Shown: positions 48,126 to 61,190, counted from the stretch's first letter. The stretch: 64,000 nucleotides of DNA from Ipomoea triloba (GCF_003576645.1 NC_044922.1:16451839-16515838); one strand, 5' to 3'. The notes: a model not told the origin generated them from the letters alone. Translations and numbers: made by a program.

Positions 48126-51100
48126 AAAAAAGTAAATGATGAGTGTGTGGATGCACGCTACCTACCGAGCGGGAGCGTGCAACGTACGTGTTGTCTAGGC
48201 GGGTAGGAGTGGTACCAGCTAGCAATTGCTTCCTCTTTTCCTTCATTCAAATACGGAGAAAAAAATCTTCACGAATAAATAAAATTAGAAAAAAACATAA
48301 AAGCAACAAAAAAGTATTGGAAAAATATAAAAATTTACTTAAAGAGAAAGATAGGTCAAAAACCAGCACTTATTAATCATATTCCACTGTCTAACCTTAG
48401 GATCAACTAGAGATTCATGTCGAAGGCACCGATTAAGCCGCCTAGTCGATCGATTAGCTATTGTTTGTTTTTTTAAAAATGGGTTATTTCACTCAAAACG
48501 ACATCGTTTTAAGAAAAAACAACTCTAAATTGTTCAAACTCTAGATGTTTTTTAGATCAAATTTTTAATATTTGTTTGTTAACTATTAAAGAATTAAATA
48601 GTATATAATTATTAGTCTTAAAAACTTAAGAAATTAAAAAAAAAAAATTACACGGGCGCCTAGACACTAATTAATCGCCGCCAAGGCAACCTAGGCGCTA
48701 GGCGCTCTCCGAGCGCCCTATGAGCGCCTAGCGATTTTTCAACCATGGTAAATTGAATATGCAAAAACACCAAAAGTTGAGTTAATTTTCTTGTGCCTTA
48801 CAAAACACCAATGTATGAATTATCCTTGATATCTATCTCCAAGAAGGCCAAAAAAACATCACAGATGAAACTTATAGTCAAAGACACTTATATTCTTGAG
48901 TGTGTGGATGCACACTACCTACCCATCGAGAGCGTGCAACGTACGTGCTTGCAAGGCGGGTTGGAGTGGTGCCAGTTGGCAATTGCTTCCTCTTTTTCTT
49001 CATTCAAATGTGGAGAGAAAAATCCTAAGGGATTACAAGGAAACACGAATAAATAAAATTATTTAAAAAAAAAACATAAAAGCAACAAAAAATTATGGGA
49101 AAAAAATTTTAAACATAAAGCTACGTCAATAACCAGCACTTATTTATCATATTCCACTGTCTAACCTTAGGATCAACTAGAGATTCGTGTACAAGGCACC
49201 AATTTGGCCGCCTAGTCTACCGATTAGCATTTTTTTTTTTGAAAAAAAAAGTTTTTTTCACTCAAAACGACATCGTTTTGAGCAAAATGGCCCTAAATTG
49301 TTTAAACTCTAGCAATTGTTTAACTCAAAACGACACGGATTAGCAATTGTTTAAAATGGCCCTAAGTTGAGTGTGTGGATGCACGCTACGTACCCGGTGG
49401 GATCGTGCAACGTACGTGCTTGCTAGGCGGGTAAAAGTGGTGCCAGCTAGCAATTGCTTCGTCTTTTCCTTCATTCAAATATGGAGAAAAAAAATCTTAA
49501 GGTTTTACATGAAAACAGGAATGAATAAAATTAGAAAAAACATAAAAGCAACAAAAAAGTATAAGAAAAATATTAAAATTTACTTGAACATAAAGATACG
49601 TCAAAAACAAGCACTTATTTATCATGTTCCACTGTCTAACCTTAGGATCAACTAGAGATTCGTGTCGAAGGCACCGATTAGGCCGCCTAGTCGACAGATT
49701 AGCTATTGTTTGTTTTTTTTTAAAAAAAATGGGATATTTCACTCAAAACCACATCGTTTTAAGCAAAAACAACCCTAAATTGTTCAAACTCTGATCTAGA
49801 AAAGCCAAAAAAAAACTTATATCCTTGAGTGTATGGATGCACACTACCTAGCCATCAAGAGCGTGCAACGTACGTGCTTGCACGGCGGGTTGGAGTGGTG
49901 CGAGCTAGCAATTGCTTCTTCTTTTCCTTCATTTAAATATGGAGAGAAAATTCCTAAGGGATTACAAGGAAACACGAATAAATAAAATTAGAAAAAAAAA
50001 CATAAAAGCAAAAAAAAGTATGGGAAAATAATTTTAAACATAAAGATATGTCAATAACCAGCACTTATTAATCATATTCCACTGTCTAACCTTAGGATCA
50101 ACTAGAGATTCGTGTCCAAGGCACCAATTTGGACGCATAGTCGACCGATTAGCATTTGCTTTTTTGTTTTAAAAAAGAAGGGGTTATTTCACTCAAAACG
50201 ACATTGTTTTGAGCAAAATGGCCCAAAATTGTTTAAACTCTAGCAATTGTTTAACTCAAAACGACACGAATTAGCAATTGTTTAAAATGACTCTAAGTTG
50301 AGTGTGTGGATGCACGCTACCTACCCAGTGGGAGCGTGCAACGTACGTGCTTCCTAGGCGGGTAAGAGTGGTGCCAGCTAGCAATTGCTTCCTCTTTTCC
50401 TTCATTCAAATATGGATAAAAAAATCTTAAGGGATTACTAGGAAACACGAATAAATAAAATTAGAAAAAACATAAAAGCAACAAAAAAGTATGGCAACAA
50501 AATGAAAAGATACTTAAACATAAAGATACGTTAATAACCAGCACTTATTTATCATATTCCACTGTCTAACCTTAGGATCAACTAGAGATTCGTGTCCAAG
50601 GTACCAATTTGGCCGCCTAGTGGACCGATTAGCTATTGTTTATTTTTTTTAAAAAAATGGGTTATTTCACTCAAAACGACATCGTTTTAAGCAAAAATAA
50701 CGGTAAATTGTTCAAACTCTAAATGTTTTTCAGATAAAATTTTTAATATTTATGTGTTAAATATTAAAGAATTAATATATAATTAATAGTCTTAAAAAAC
50801 TTAAAAAATTTAGAAAAAAAATTAAAAATAAAATATTACACGGGCGCCTAGACACCAATTAATCGCCACCAAGGCACCATAGGCGCTAGGCGTTCACCGA
50901 GCGCCCTATGAGCGCCTAGTGATTTTTCAATGATGGTAAATAGAATATGCAAAAACACCAAAAGTTGAGTTAATTTCCTTGTGCCTGACAAAACACCAAT
51001 ATATGAATTATCCTTGATATCTATCTCCAAGAAGGCCATAAAAACATCACAGATGAAAATTATAGCCATAAAAACTTATATCCTTGAGTGTGTAGATGCA

Positions 51101-52692
51101 CACTACCTACCCATCGAGAGCGTGCAACGTACGTGCTTGCAAGGCGGGTTGGAGTGGTGTCAGCTGGCAATTGCTTCCTCTTTTCCTTCATTCAAATTTG
51201 GAGTGAAAAATCCTTAAGGGATTACAAGGAAACACGAATAAATAAAATTAGAAAAAAACATTAAACCAAATAAAAAGTATGGGAAAAAAATGAAAATTTA
51301 CTTAAACATAAAGATACGTCAATAACCAGCACTTATTTATCAAATTCCACTATCTAACCATAGGATCAACTAGAGATTCGGGTCAAAGGCACCAATTTAA
51401 CCGCCTAGTCGACCGATTAGCAATTGTTTTTTTTTTTTTTAAAAAAAGGTTATTTCACTCAAAATGACATCGTTTTGAGCAAAATGACCCTAAATTGTAT
51501 AAACTCTATATGTTTTTTGGGTAAATATTTAATATTTGAGTATTAACTATTAAAGAATTAAATAGTTTATCAATATTAGTCTTAAAAACTTATTTTAAAA
51601 AATTTAAAAATTAAAAATAAAGACTAAGACGGGCGCCTAGGCTCCGATTAATCGCCGTGCCAAGGCACTAGGCGTTCTCCAAGCGCCCTATGAGCGCCAA
51701 GCGATTTTACAACCATAGTAAATAGAATATGCAAAAACACCAAAAGTTGAGTGAATTTTCTTGTGCCTTACAAAACACCAATGTATAAATTATCCCTGAT
51801 ATCTATCTCCAAGAAGGGCAAAAAAACATCACAGATGAAACCTATAGCCAAAAAAACTTATATCCTTGAGTGTGTGGATGCACACTACATACCCATCGAG
51901 AACGTGCAACGTACGTGCCTCCAAGGCGGGTTGGAGTAGTGCCAGCTGGCAATTGCTTCCTCTTTTCCTTCATTCAAATAATGGAGAGAAAAATCCTAAG
52001 GGACTACAAGGAAACACCGATTAAATAAAATTAGAAAAAAAAAAACATAAAAGCAACAAAAAAGTATGGAAAAAATATGAAAATTTAATTAAACATAAAG
52101 ATACGTCAATAACCAGCACTTATTTATCATATTCCACTGTCTAACCTTAGGATCAACTAGAGATTTGTGTCCAAGGCACCAATTTTGCCGCCTAGTCGAC
52201 CGATTGCAATTATTTTTTTTTTAACGTTATTTCATTAAAAACGACATCATTTTGAGCAAAATGGCCCTAAATTTTTTAAACTCTATATGTTTTTTTGGCA
52301 AATATTTAATATTTGAGTATTAACTATTAAATAATTAAATATTTTATCAATATTAGTCTTTTTTGAGGGTAAAAAAAAAAAGACTAATATTTTATCAATA
52401 TTAGTTTTAAAAACTTATTAAAAAAATTTTCAAAAAAAAAAATAAAAATAAAGAATTAGACGGGCGCCTAGGCGCCAATTAATCGCCGCGCCTAGGCACT
52501 AGGAGTTCTCCGAGCGCCCTATGAGCGCCTAGCGTGTTTTCAACAATGGTAAATAGAATATGCAAAAACACCAAAAGTTGAGTTAATTTTCTTGTGCCTA
52601 ACAAAACACCAATGTATAAATTATCCTTGATATCTATCTCCAAGAAGGCCAAAAAAACAGCACGAATGAAACTTATAGCAAAAAAACTACGG

Positions 52693-52865
52693 AGTATTAT
52701 TTTTCAAAAGTAAAACATGACGGCTTCACATTGTCCTTGATTACAGGCAATGGCTTAACATTAGCATTTTTGTCCCTAGTAGACCCGCCACCAGACATTC
52801 TAAACGATCAATCTGATATTACTTAATACATTGGGCGAAAAGCAGCCAAATATGCATAAAGAAAA
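52693..52865 (-). pseudogene. AGO last-exon copy 4 of the array
   Basis: Close sister of the 47955 copy, sharing GGCGGGTCTACTAGGGACAA and the same 3' flank with ACTCCGTAG. Confidence 0.85.
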
Positions 52866-55800
52866 AAGTAAATTATGAGTGCGTGGATGCACGGTGCCTA
52901 CCCAGCGGGAGCGTGCAACGTACGTGTTGTCTAGGCGGGTAGGAGTGGTACCAGCTGGCAATTGCTTCCTCTTTTCCTTCATTCAAATACGTAGAAGAAA
53001 ATCTTAAGGGATTACAAGGAAACACTAATAAATAAAATTACAAAAAACAATAAAGCAACAAAAAAATATGGGAAAAATATGAAAATTTACTTAAACATAA
53101 AGATACGTCAAAAACCATCACTTATTTATCATATTCCACTGTCTAACCTTAGGATCAACTAGAGATTCGTGTCGAAGGCACTGATTAAGTCGCCTAGTCG
53201 ACCGATTAGCTATTGTTTGTTTTTTAAAAAATGGTTTATTTCACTCAAAACGACATCGCTTTAAGCACAAATAACCCTAAATTGTTCAAACTCTAGATGT
53301 TTTTTAGTTAAAATTTTTAATATTTGTTTGTTAACTATTAAAGAATTAAAAAGTATGTAATTACAAGTCTTAAAAACTTAAGAAATTTTAAAAAAAATAA
53401 ATTAAAAATAAAAAATTACACGGGCGCCTAGGCACCAATTAATCGCCACCAAGGCACCCTAGGCGCTAGGCGTTCTCCGAGCGCCCTATGAGCGCCTAGC
53501 GATTTTTCAACGATGGTTAATAGAATATGTAAAAACACCAAAAGTTGAGTTAATTTTCTTGTGCCTGACAAAACACCAATGTATGATTTATCCTTGATAC
53601 CTATCTCCAAGAAGGCCTAAAAAATATCGCAGATGAAACTTATAGCCAAAAAAACTTATATCCTTGAGTGTGTGGATGCACACTACCTACCCATCGAGAG
53701 CGTGCAACGTACGTGCTTGCAAGGCGGGTTGGAGTGGTGCCTGCTGGCAATTGCTTCCTCTTTTCCTTCATTCAAATGTGGAGAGAAAAATCCTAAGGGA
53801 TTACAAGGAAATATGAATAAATAAAATTAGAAAAAAAAACATAAAAGCAACAAAAAAGTATGGAAAAAAATGAAAATTTAATTAAACATAAAGATACGTC
53901 AATAACCAGGACTTATTTATCGTATTCCACTGTCTAACCTTAGGATCAACTAGAGATTCGTGTCCAAGGTACCAATTTGGGCGCCTAGTCGACCAATTAG
54001 CATTTGTTTTTTTTGTTTTTTAAAAAAATGGGTTATTTCACTCAAAACGACATTGTTTTGAGCAAAAATGGCCCAAAATAGTTTAAACTCTAGCAATTGT
54101 TTAACTCAAAACTACACGGATTAGCAATTGTTTAAAATGGCCCAAAGTTGAGTGTGTTGATGCACGCTACCTACCCAGTGGGAGCGTGCAACGTACGTGC
54201 TTGCTAGGTGGGTAATAGTGGTGCCAGCTAGCTGCAATTGCTTCCTCTTTTCCTTCATCCAAATATGGATTAAAAAAAATCTTAAGTGATTACAAGGAAA
54301 CACGAATAAATAAAATTAGAAAAAAACATAAAAGCAACAAAAATGTATGGGAAAAACTGATAATTTAATTAAACATAAAGATACGTCAATAACCAGCAGT
54401 TATATATCATATTCCACTGTCAAACCTTTGGATCAACTAGAGATTCGTGTCCAAGGCACCAATTTGGCCACCTAGTCAACCGATTAGCATTTGTTTTTTT
54501 TAAAGGTTATTTCACTCAAATATGGAGAAACAAATCTTAAGATATTACATGAAAACGGGAATAAATAAAATTTGAAAAAACATAAAAGCAACAAAAAAGT
54601 ATAAGAAAAATATGAAAATTTACTTAAACATAAAGATACGTCAAAAACCAGCACTTATTTATCATGTTCCACAGTCTAACCTTAGGATCAACTAGAGATT
54701 CGTGTCGAAGGCACCGATTAGGCCGCCTAGTCGACCGATTAGATATTGTTTGTTTTTTTTAAAACAAAAAAGGGATATTTCACTCAAAAGGACATCGTTT
54801 TAAGCAAAAATAACCCTAAATTGTTCAAACTCTAGATGTTTTTTAGATAAAATTTTTAATATTTGTATGTTAACTATTAAAGAATTAAATAGTATATAAT
54901 TATTTGTGTTAATGACTTAAAAATTTTTAAAAAATGAAAACTAAAAAATTACACGGGCGCCTAGACACCAATTAATCGCCACCAAGGCACCCGAGGCGCT
55001 AGGCTTTCTTCGAGCACCCTATGAGCGCCTAGCGATTTTTCAACCATGGTAAATAGAATATGCAAAAAAACAAAAGTTGAGTTAATTTTCTTGTGCCTGA
55101 CAAAACACCAATGTATGAATTATCCTTGATAACTATCTCCAAGAAAGCGCAAAATACATCACAGGTGAAACTTATAGCCAAAAATAAACTTATATCCTTA
55201 GAGTGTGTGGATGCACACTACCTACCCATCGAGAGAGTGCAATGTACGTGCTTGCAAGGCAGGTTGGCCTGTAGTGGTGCCAGCTGGCAATTGCTTCCTC
55301 TTTTCCTTCACTTAAATTTGGAGAGAAAAATCATAAGGGACTACAAGGAAACACTGAATAAATAAAATTAGAAAAAAAAAACATAAATGCAACAAAAAAG
55401 TATGGGAAAAAAATGAAAATTTACTTAAACATAAAGATACGTCAATAACCTACACTTATTATTTATCATATTCCACTGTCTAACCTTAGGATCAACTAGA
55501 GATTCGTGTCCAAGGCACCAATGTGGCCGCCTAGTCGACCGATTAGCAATTGATTTTTTTTTTTAAAAAAAGGTTATTTCACTCAAAACGACATCGTTTT
55601 GATCAAAATGTCCCTAAATTATTTAAACTCTATATGTTTTTTAGGTAAATATTTAATATTTGAGTATTAACAATTAAAGAATAAAATAGTTTATCAAAAA
55701 TAGTCTTATAAACTTTTTTTAAAAAAAAAATTAATTAAAAATAAAGAATAAGACGGGCGCCTAGGCTCCGATTAATCGCCGTGCCAAGGCGCTAGGCGTT

Positions 55801-56767
55801 CTCCGAGCGCCCTATGAGCACCAAGCGATTTTACAACCATGGTAAATAGAATATGCAAAAACACCAAAAGTTGAGTTAATTTTCTTGTGCCTGACAAAAC
55901 ACCAATGTATGAATTATCCTTGATATCTATCTCCAAGAAGGCCAAAAAAACAGCACAGATGAAACTTATAAAAAAAACTTATGTCCTTGAGTGTATAGAT
56001 GCACACTACCTACCCATCGAGAGCGTGCAACGTACGTGCTTGCAAGGCGGTTTGGAATGGTGAAAGCTGGCAATTGCTTCCTCTTTTCCTTCGTTCAAAT
56101 ATGGAGAGAAAAATCCTACGGGAATACAAGTAAACACGAATAAATAATAAAATTAGAAAAAAAAAAAAACATAAAAGCAACGAAAAAGCATGGGACAAAA
56201 ATGAAAATTTACTTAAACATAAAGATACGTCAATAACCAGCACTTATTTATCATATTCCACTGTCTAACATTAGGATCAACTTGAGATTCGTGTCCAAGG
56301 CACCAATTTGGCCGCCTAGTCGACTGATTAGCAATTTTTTTTTTAAATAAATGAATTATTTCACTCAAAACGACATCGTATTAAGCAAAAATAACCCTAA
56401 ATTGTTCAAACTCTAGATGTTTTTTAGATAAAATTTTTAGTATTTGTGTGTTAACTATTAATGAATAAAATAGTATATAATTATTAGTCTTAAAAACATA
56501 AAAAAATTTTAAAAAAAAAATTAAATATAAAAAATTACACGGGCGCCTAGACACCAATTAATCGCCGCCAAGGCACCCTAGGCACTAGGCGTTCTCCGAG
56601 CAACTTATGAGCGCCTTGCGATTTTTCAACCATGGTAAATAGAATATGCAAAAACGCCAAAAGTTGAGTTAATTTTCTTGTGCCTGACAAAACACCAATG
56701 TATGAATTATCCTTGATATCTATCTCCAAGAAGGCCAAAAAAACAGCAAAAAACTACGGCGTATTTT

Positions 56768-56938
56768 TTTTCAGAAGTAAAACATGACAGCTTCACATTG
56801 TCCCTGATTATAGGCAATGGCTTAACATTAGCATTCTTGTCCCGGGTAGACCTGCTACCAGACATTCTAAACGATCAATCTGATATTACACAATACCTAT
56901 GGCGAAAAGCAGCCAAATATGCATAAAGAAAAAAGTGA
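56768..56938 (-). pseudogene. AGO last-exon copy 5 of the array
   Basis: Carries GTCTGGTAGCAGGTCTACCC and AATCAGGGACAATGTGAAGC; followed by the full 3' flank. Confidence 0.85.
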
Positions 56939-57707
56939 ATGATGAGTGTGTGGATGCACGCTACCTGCCCAGCGTGAGCGTGCAACGTACGTGCTTGCTA
57001 GCCGAGTAGGAGTGGTGCCAGCTAGCAATTGCTTCCTCTATTCCTTCATTCAAATATCGAGAAAAAAATCCTTAGGGATTACAAGTAAACAAGAATAAAT
57101 AAAATTAGAAAAAACTTAAAAGCATCAAAAAAAGTATGGGAAAAATAAGAAAATTTACTTAAACATAAAGATGCGTCAATAACCAGCACTTACTTATCAT
57201 GTTCCACGGTCTAACCTTAGGATCAACTAGAGATTCGTGTCGAAGGCACCGATTAGACCGCCTAGTTGACCGATTAGCTATTGTTTGTTTTTAAAAAAAA
57301 ATGCGTTATTCCAATTAAAACGACATCGTTAAAAGCAAAATAACCCCTGTTCAAACTCTAGATGTTTTTTAGGTAAATATTTAATATTTGAGTATTAACT
57401 ATTAAAGAATTAAATAGTATATCAATATTAGTCTTAAAAACTTAAAAATTTTTAAAAATAAAAGATTACACGGGCGCCTAGGCGCCGATTAATCGCCGCC
57501 AAGGCACCCTAGGCGCTAGGCATTCTCCGAGCGCCCTAAGAGCGCCTAGCAATTTTTCAACAATGGTAAATAGAATTTGCAAAAACACTAAAATTTTGAT
57601 TTAATTTTCTTGTGCTTGAGCAAATACCAATGTATGAATTATCCTTGATATCTATCTCCAAAAACAGCACAGATGTAATTTATAGCTAAAAACTACGTAG
57701 TATTTTT

Positions 57708-57850
57708 CTTCAGAAATAAAACATGACAGCTTCGCATTGTCTTTGATTATAGGCAATGGCTTAACATTAGCATTCTTGTCTCGGGTAGACCTGCCACCAG
57801 ACATTCTAGACGATACCTAGGGCGAAAAGCAGCCAAATATGCATAAAGAA
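57708..57850 (-). pseudogene. AGO last-exon copy 6 of the array
   Basis: Has an extra deletion between GGTATCG and TCTAGAATGTCTGGTGGCAG. Confidence 0.85.
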
Positions 57851-58098
57851 AAAAGTGAATGATGAGTGTGTGGATGCACGCTACCTACCCAGCAGGAGCG
57901 TGCAACGTACGTGCTTGCTAGGCGGGTAGGAGTGGTGCCAGCTTGCAATTGCTTCCTCTTTTCCTTCATTCAAATATGGAGAAAAAAATTCTAAGGGATT
58001 ACAAGGAGACACGAATAAAGAAAATTAGAAAAAACTTAAAAGCAACAAAAAAAGTATGGGAAAAATATGAAAATTTACTTAAACATAAAGATACGTCT

Positions 58099-58600
58099 AT
58101 AACCAGCACTTATTTATCATGTTCCACTGTCTAACCTAAGGATCAACTAGAGATTCGTGTCCAAAGCACCGATTCGTGTCGAAATGCTTGATATTCGTGT
58201 CGAAATGCTTGATATTTTAACCGTAAAAGAAAGAAATCCGAAAGTCCATTTAAAGTCTAAATTATGCATCAATAGCAATAAGTTCAGTCCGTAACTGCAT
58301 TACAAATCCATCTGTCACTAACTTTTCCTTGTTATACTCATTAGTCTTGACTGTGTGCAAATGTCTAAGTTGAGAAAACAATACCTAAACAAATTCATGG
58401 AAATAAATAAATTATATAACTCTACACCATGGATCATTGCCTCCCTCTCAACGGACGTTTGCATGTTGCTCTTAGCAATTGTATTTCTTGTCTTTCGTTC
58501 AATTTTTTTGTATATCTCTAGCCCTTAAACAACTTTGCAAACCTAAGGCAGAATGTAAACAAAATTTCATGATACAAAATGTCACCAGTCTACTTATGCC
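58099..58600 (-). pseudogene. Decayed AGO fragment: exons 8, 9 and 10 in normal order
   Basis: On -, 58555-58440 matches exon 8 (TTTGCAAAGTTGTTTAAGGG, AGCAACATGCAAACGTCC), 58352-58265 matches exon 9 (AATGAGTATAACAAGGAAAA, GCAGTTACGGACTGAACTTA) and 58230-58099 matches exon 10 (GTTGATCCTTAGGTTAGACA). Introns are kept. Short duplications of ATTCGTGTCGAAATGCTTGA lie in exon 10. This caps the array on its right side. Confidence 0.9.
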
Positions 58601-58617
58601 AAAATGATAAGTATTTG

Positions 58618-58705
58618 GGGTGCACTGCGCGCTGCCCACGGGTGCATTAAACGTATTTGCTACTTGCTAGGTAGTGAAAGTGGTTGCCAGCCGGCAATGG
58701 CCATA
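58618..58705 (-). repeat. X module
   Basis: Diverged copy (GCTACTTGCTAGGTAGTGAA, CCCACGGGTGCATT) upstream, on -, of the exon 8 fragment. Confidence 0.65.
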
Positions 58706-58815
58706 GAAGGTTCCATAAATAAGAAATGGCGTTTTCTTACTTTTGATACTCTTGACAAATTTTCTGTCAGTTGTAATTTGAGACGAAAACAAAAGCATAA
58801 TTTCATTATCTAATC

Positions 58816-59093
58816 GAGTTAATTCTATTTTTGGTCCTAGATTTATAAGTGACAGTCCATTTTAGTCCTTTGTTTTCAAAAAGATAAACATAAAAAATAT
58901 AACAAGTCAACGTAATTTGTATTAAAAAGATCGAAATGTCCTTATATTTGACGGCATTTCAACGATTTTGTTGATGGAGGACCAAAAATGGTCATACCAC
59001 AATAATACTAAGACCAAAAGGGGATGCTTTGATAAAAAATAACTAAAAGTGGACGGTCACCTATAAATCTAGGACCAAAAATGGAATTAACTC
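58816..59093. mobile_element. MULE-type MITE, 278 bp
   Basis: Termini GAGTTAATTC/GAATTAACTC within longer inverted repeats. A 10-bp direct repeat TTATCTAATC at 58806-58815 and 59094-59103 flanks it. The paralogous segment at 62790-62815 reads CATTATCTAATCCCTTATCA, an empty site. Same family as 37155-39332. Confidence 0.93.
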
Positions 59094-59094
59094 T

Positions 59095-59520
59095 TATCTA
59101 ATCCCCTAGACCACCTCAAATTAGGAAACACATTAACATGGGATATGAAAAACGTTAAAACGATTTGAGATGATTTAGGATATTTCCTTTGAATTTTGGA
59201 ATATTTAGTTGGATTAGATAATGAAATTACATTTTAAACTTATCTCAAATGAGTATTTGATAATAAATTTATTTAAGAATAAAAGTAACAAAGAATGCCA
59301 AGCACTTGTATTCAGTTGGCACCTGTGACTCTCCTTCAAAAAAAGTCACAAGAACCAACGTTGGTGGTGGTAACAGAAAAGACCAAAATGTTTAAAGTTA
59401 AATTTTAAAAATGAGTAAAGTTTTAGAAGTGAAATTTTGTAGTGATAATAGTGTCCATTTTTTGATTAAAGTTCATGCAATTTATTGAGTTTAGATTAAA
59501 AATTGAAAACATTTCATTAT
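59095..59520. other. Intergenic sequence
   Basis: Partly paralogous to about 62810-62880 (AACACATTA, ATGAAAAA.GTTAA). No gene seen. Confidence 0.5.
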
Positions 59521-59627
59521 TTCCAAATGCAAACAGTTGAGTTAATTTTCTTTTTCTCAAACTTGATTTTGTGCCTAACAAAACACCAATGTATGAATTA
59601 TTCTTGATATCTATCTTCAAGAAGGCA

Positions 59628-59680
59628 AAAAAAAAAAAAAAAAAAAAAAANAAAAAAAAAAAAAAAAAAAAAAAAAAAAA
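59628..59680. repeat. Poly(A) tract containing an N
   Basis: About 52 bp of A with one undetermined base at 59651, so tract length is unreliable. Confidence 0.95.
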
Positions 59681-59724
59681 GCACAGATGAAACAAAAGCC
59701 GAGTTGCATAGCAAAAAACAATCA

Positions 59725-59935
59725 AGTATTTTCTTCAACAGTAAAACATGAAGTATTTTCTTCAACAGTAAAACATGCCAGCCTTCACATTGTCCTTGAT
59801 TATAGGCAATGGCTTTAACATTAGCATTCTTGTCCCTTGTAGCCTTGCCACCCGACATTCCAGTAGAGGATCCATCTGACATTTCATCCTCGACATAATA
59901 CCTAGCGCGAAAAGCATCCAAATGTGCATAAAGAA
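59725..59935 (-). pseudogene. Best-preserved decayed AGO last exon
   Basis: On - it encodes [20 protein letters not shown], then TGMSGGKATRDKNANVK before one extra T shifts the frame and spoils the [16 protein letters not shown] end. A duplication of about 26 bp (TGTTTTACTGTTGAAGAAAA plus TACTTCA) spans the stop region. Unlike array copies it keeps the Gly/Ser-rich segment, so it is closer to the ancestral exon. Confidence 0.9.
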
Positions 59936-59949
59936 AAAAAGTGAATAAT

Positions 59950-60085
59950 GAGTGTATGTGGTGCACGCTACCTACCCAACGTGAGTGTGTGGGGTGCACG
60001 CTACCTACCCAACAGGAGCGTGCATCGTGCGTGCTCGTTAGGCAGGTAGGAGTAGTGTGAGTTGGTAATCAGCCAATCACTTCCC
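59950..60085 (-). repeat. X module with a partial tandem duplication
   Basis: GTGGTGCACGCTACCTACCC and GGGGTGCACGCTACCTACCC occur 40 bp apart, so part of X is doubled. It joins directly to the last-exon copy. Confidence 0.75.
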
Positions 60086-60149
60086 CTTTTCCTTAATTCA
60101 AATATGGGAAAAAATCATAAATGTTTACAAGAAAATATAAAAAAAAAAA

Positions 60150-60153
60150 TTAG

Positions 60154-60187
<34 letters not shown>
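60150..60187. repeat. Poly(A) tract
   Basis: Homopolymer A run of about 35 bp with no other feature. Confidence 0.85.
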
Positions 60188-60190
<3 letters not shown>

Positions 60191-60251
60191 AAATCAACAA
60201 AAAGGTATGTGAAAAACAATGAAAATTTACTTAAACATAACGATACGTCAA

Positions 60252-60370
60252 TAGCCAACACTTAGTTATCATATTCTACTGTCTAACCTTAGGATCAACT
60301 AGAGATTCGTGTCAAAATTCTTCATATTTTAATAGTAAGAGAAAGAAATACGAAAGTCCATTTAATAGTT
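60252..60370 (-). pseudogene. AGO exon 10 fragment outside the array
   Basis: Same exon 10 piece as in the array, but its upstream side continues into TTGACACGAATCTC and TAAAATATGAAGAATTTTGA with no CCTAGG element. It shows the arrangement before that element was inserted. Confidence 0.8.
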
Positions 60371-60881
60371 TAAAATGTAGAGTAGTTTATAAGTATTTTG
60401 AAAATAGATCTAATATATTTTATGTTAAATTCCTTTTTATGTACATGATATTTTAATTTAATGATACTAATTTTTTATAGTAAGTCTTATATATCTATCC
60501 CAAAATTATGATTTTAAGAAAAAATGTTGAGGAGAACCATGTAAAATGGGTCCAGTAGAACAACAATCTTATGATTCGAAACCACAATAGTAAGCACTTA
60601 GCCAATTAAGGCCTTATTTAGGATAATTTTTAGAGTTGTGGGATACTGGGATTGTTCCATTGTCTAAAAACTAAAAATATGCCATTTGGTTGTGCTATCC
60701 CTTTGTCGCAGTGCATTTGTAGAAAAAATAAAGAAAAAAATGTGTGATAATCGCGTGGGTGCACACTACTTGCCCTATAGGTGTTTGCATCGCATGTGCT
60801 TCCTAGGCAAATGAAAGTGGCCACCAACTAGCAATCACTTTCGCTTTTTCTAAACAAAACAAAAACAAACAAAAAAAATTT

Positions 60882-60925
<44 letters not shown>

Positions 60926-61190
60926 CCATAAGGGATTGCAAGGAAAAATTAACAATTAGAATTAATGGAATTTACATTTAACTTCCATCATTGTTGACGT
61001 CCTTAGAGGCAAAAGGTTTTTTGTTGATTGTAATTTTGACGAAAATGGAGTATAATCCGGAAAAGGAATATAAGCGAAGAAAATGTTATGACTACTCTAC
61101 TCACACAATTTGTATTTATAGGCTGAAGACAGCGTCAAGAATAGTAACGGAAAGATTGTTTCACTACTCCAAATGTTAAATATATTCTAC
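60370..61190. repeat. Copy of 42080-43240 without the Stowaway MITE
   Basis: Collinear with the left copy through an X module (about 60755-60840) and AAAATGTTATGACTACTCTA. A poly(A) tract occupies about 60886-60923. No gene seen. Confidence 0.8.

Larger units (their letters stand above)
43740..58200 (-). repeat. Tandem array of AGO exon fragments, X modules and GC-rich elements
   Basis: On the - strand a full unit reads: exon 10 fragment, short intron-like spacer, intron 2-like TTTCCTTGTAATCCCTTAGG, X module, AGO last-exon piece (long units only), 3' flank (GATAGATATCAAGGATAATT), then the GC-rich CCTAGG element. The exon 10 fragment (about 62 bp) recurs on + coordinates near 44059, 44726, 45499, 46629, 47425, 48360, 49129, 49606, 50055, 50534, 51321, 52109, 53111, 53901, 54389, 54647, 55445, 56232, 57178 and 58099. 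Spacing falls near 0.45-0.49, 0.78 and 0.92-1.13 kb. Short units look like long units that lost the last-exon piece. Confidence 0.9.
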
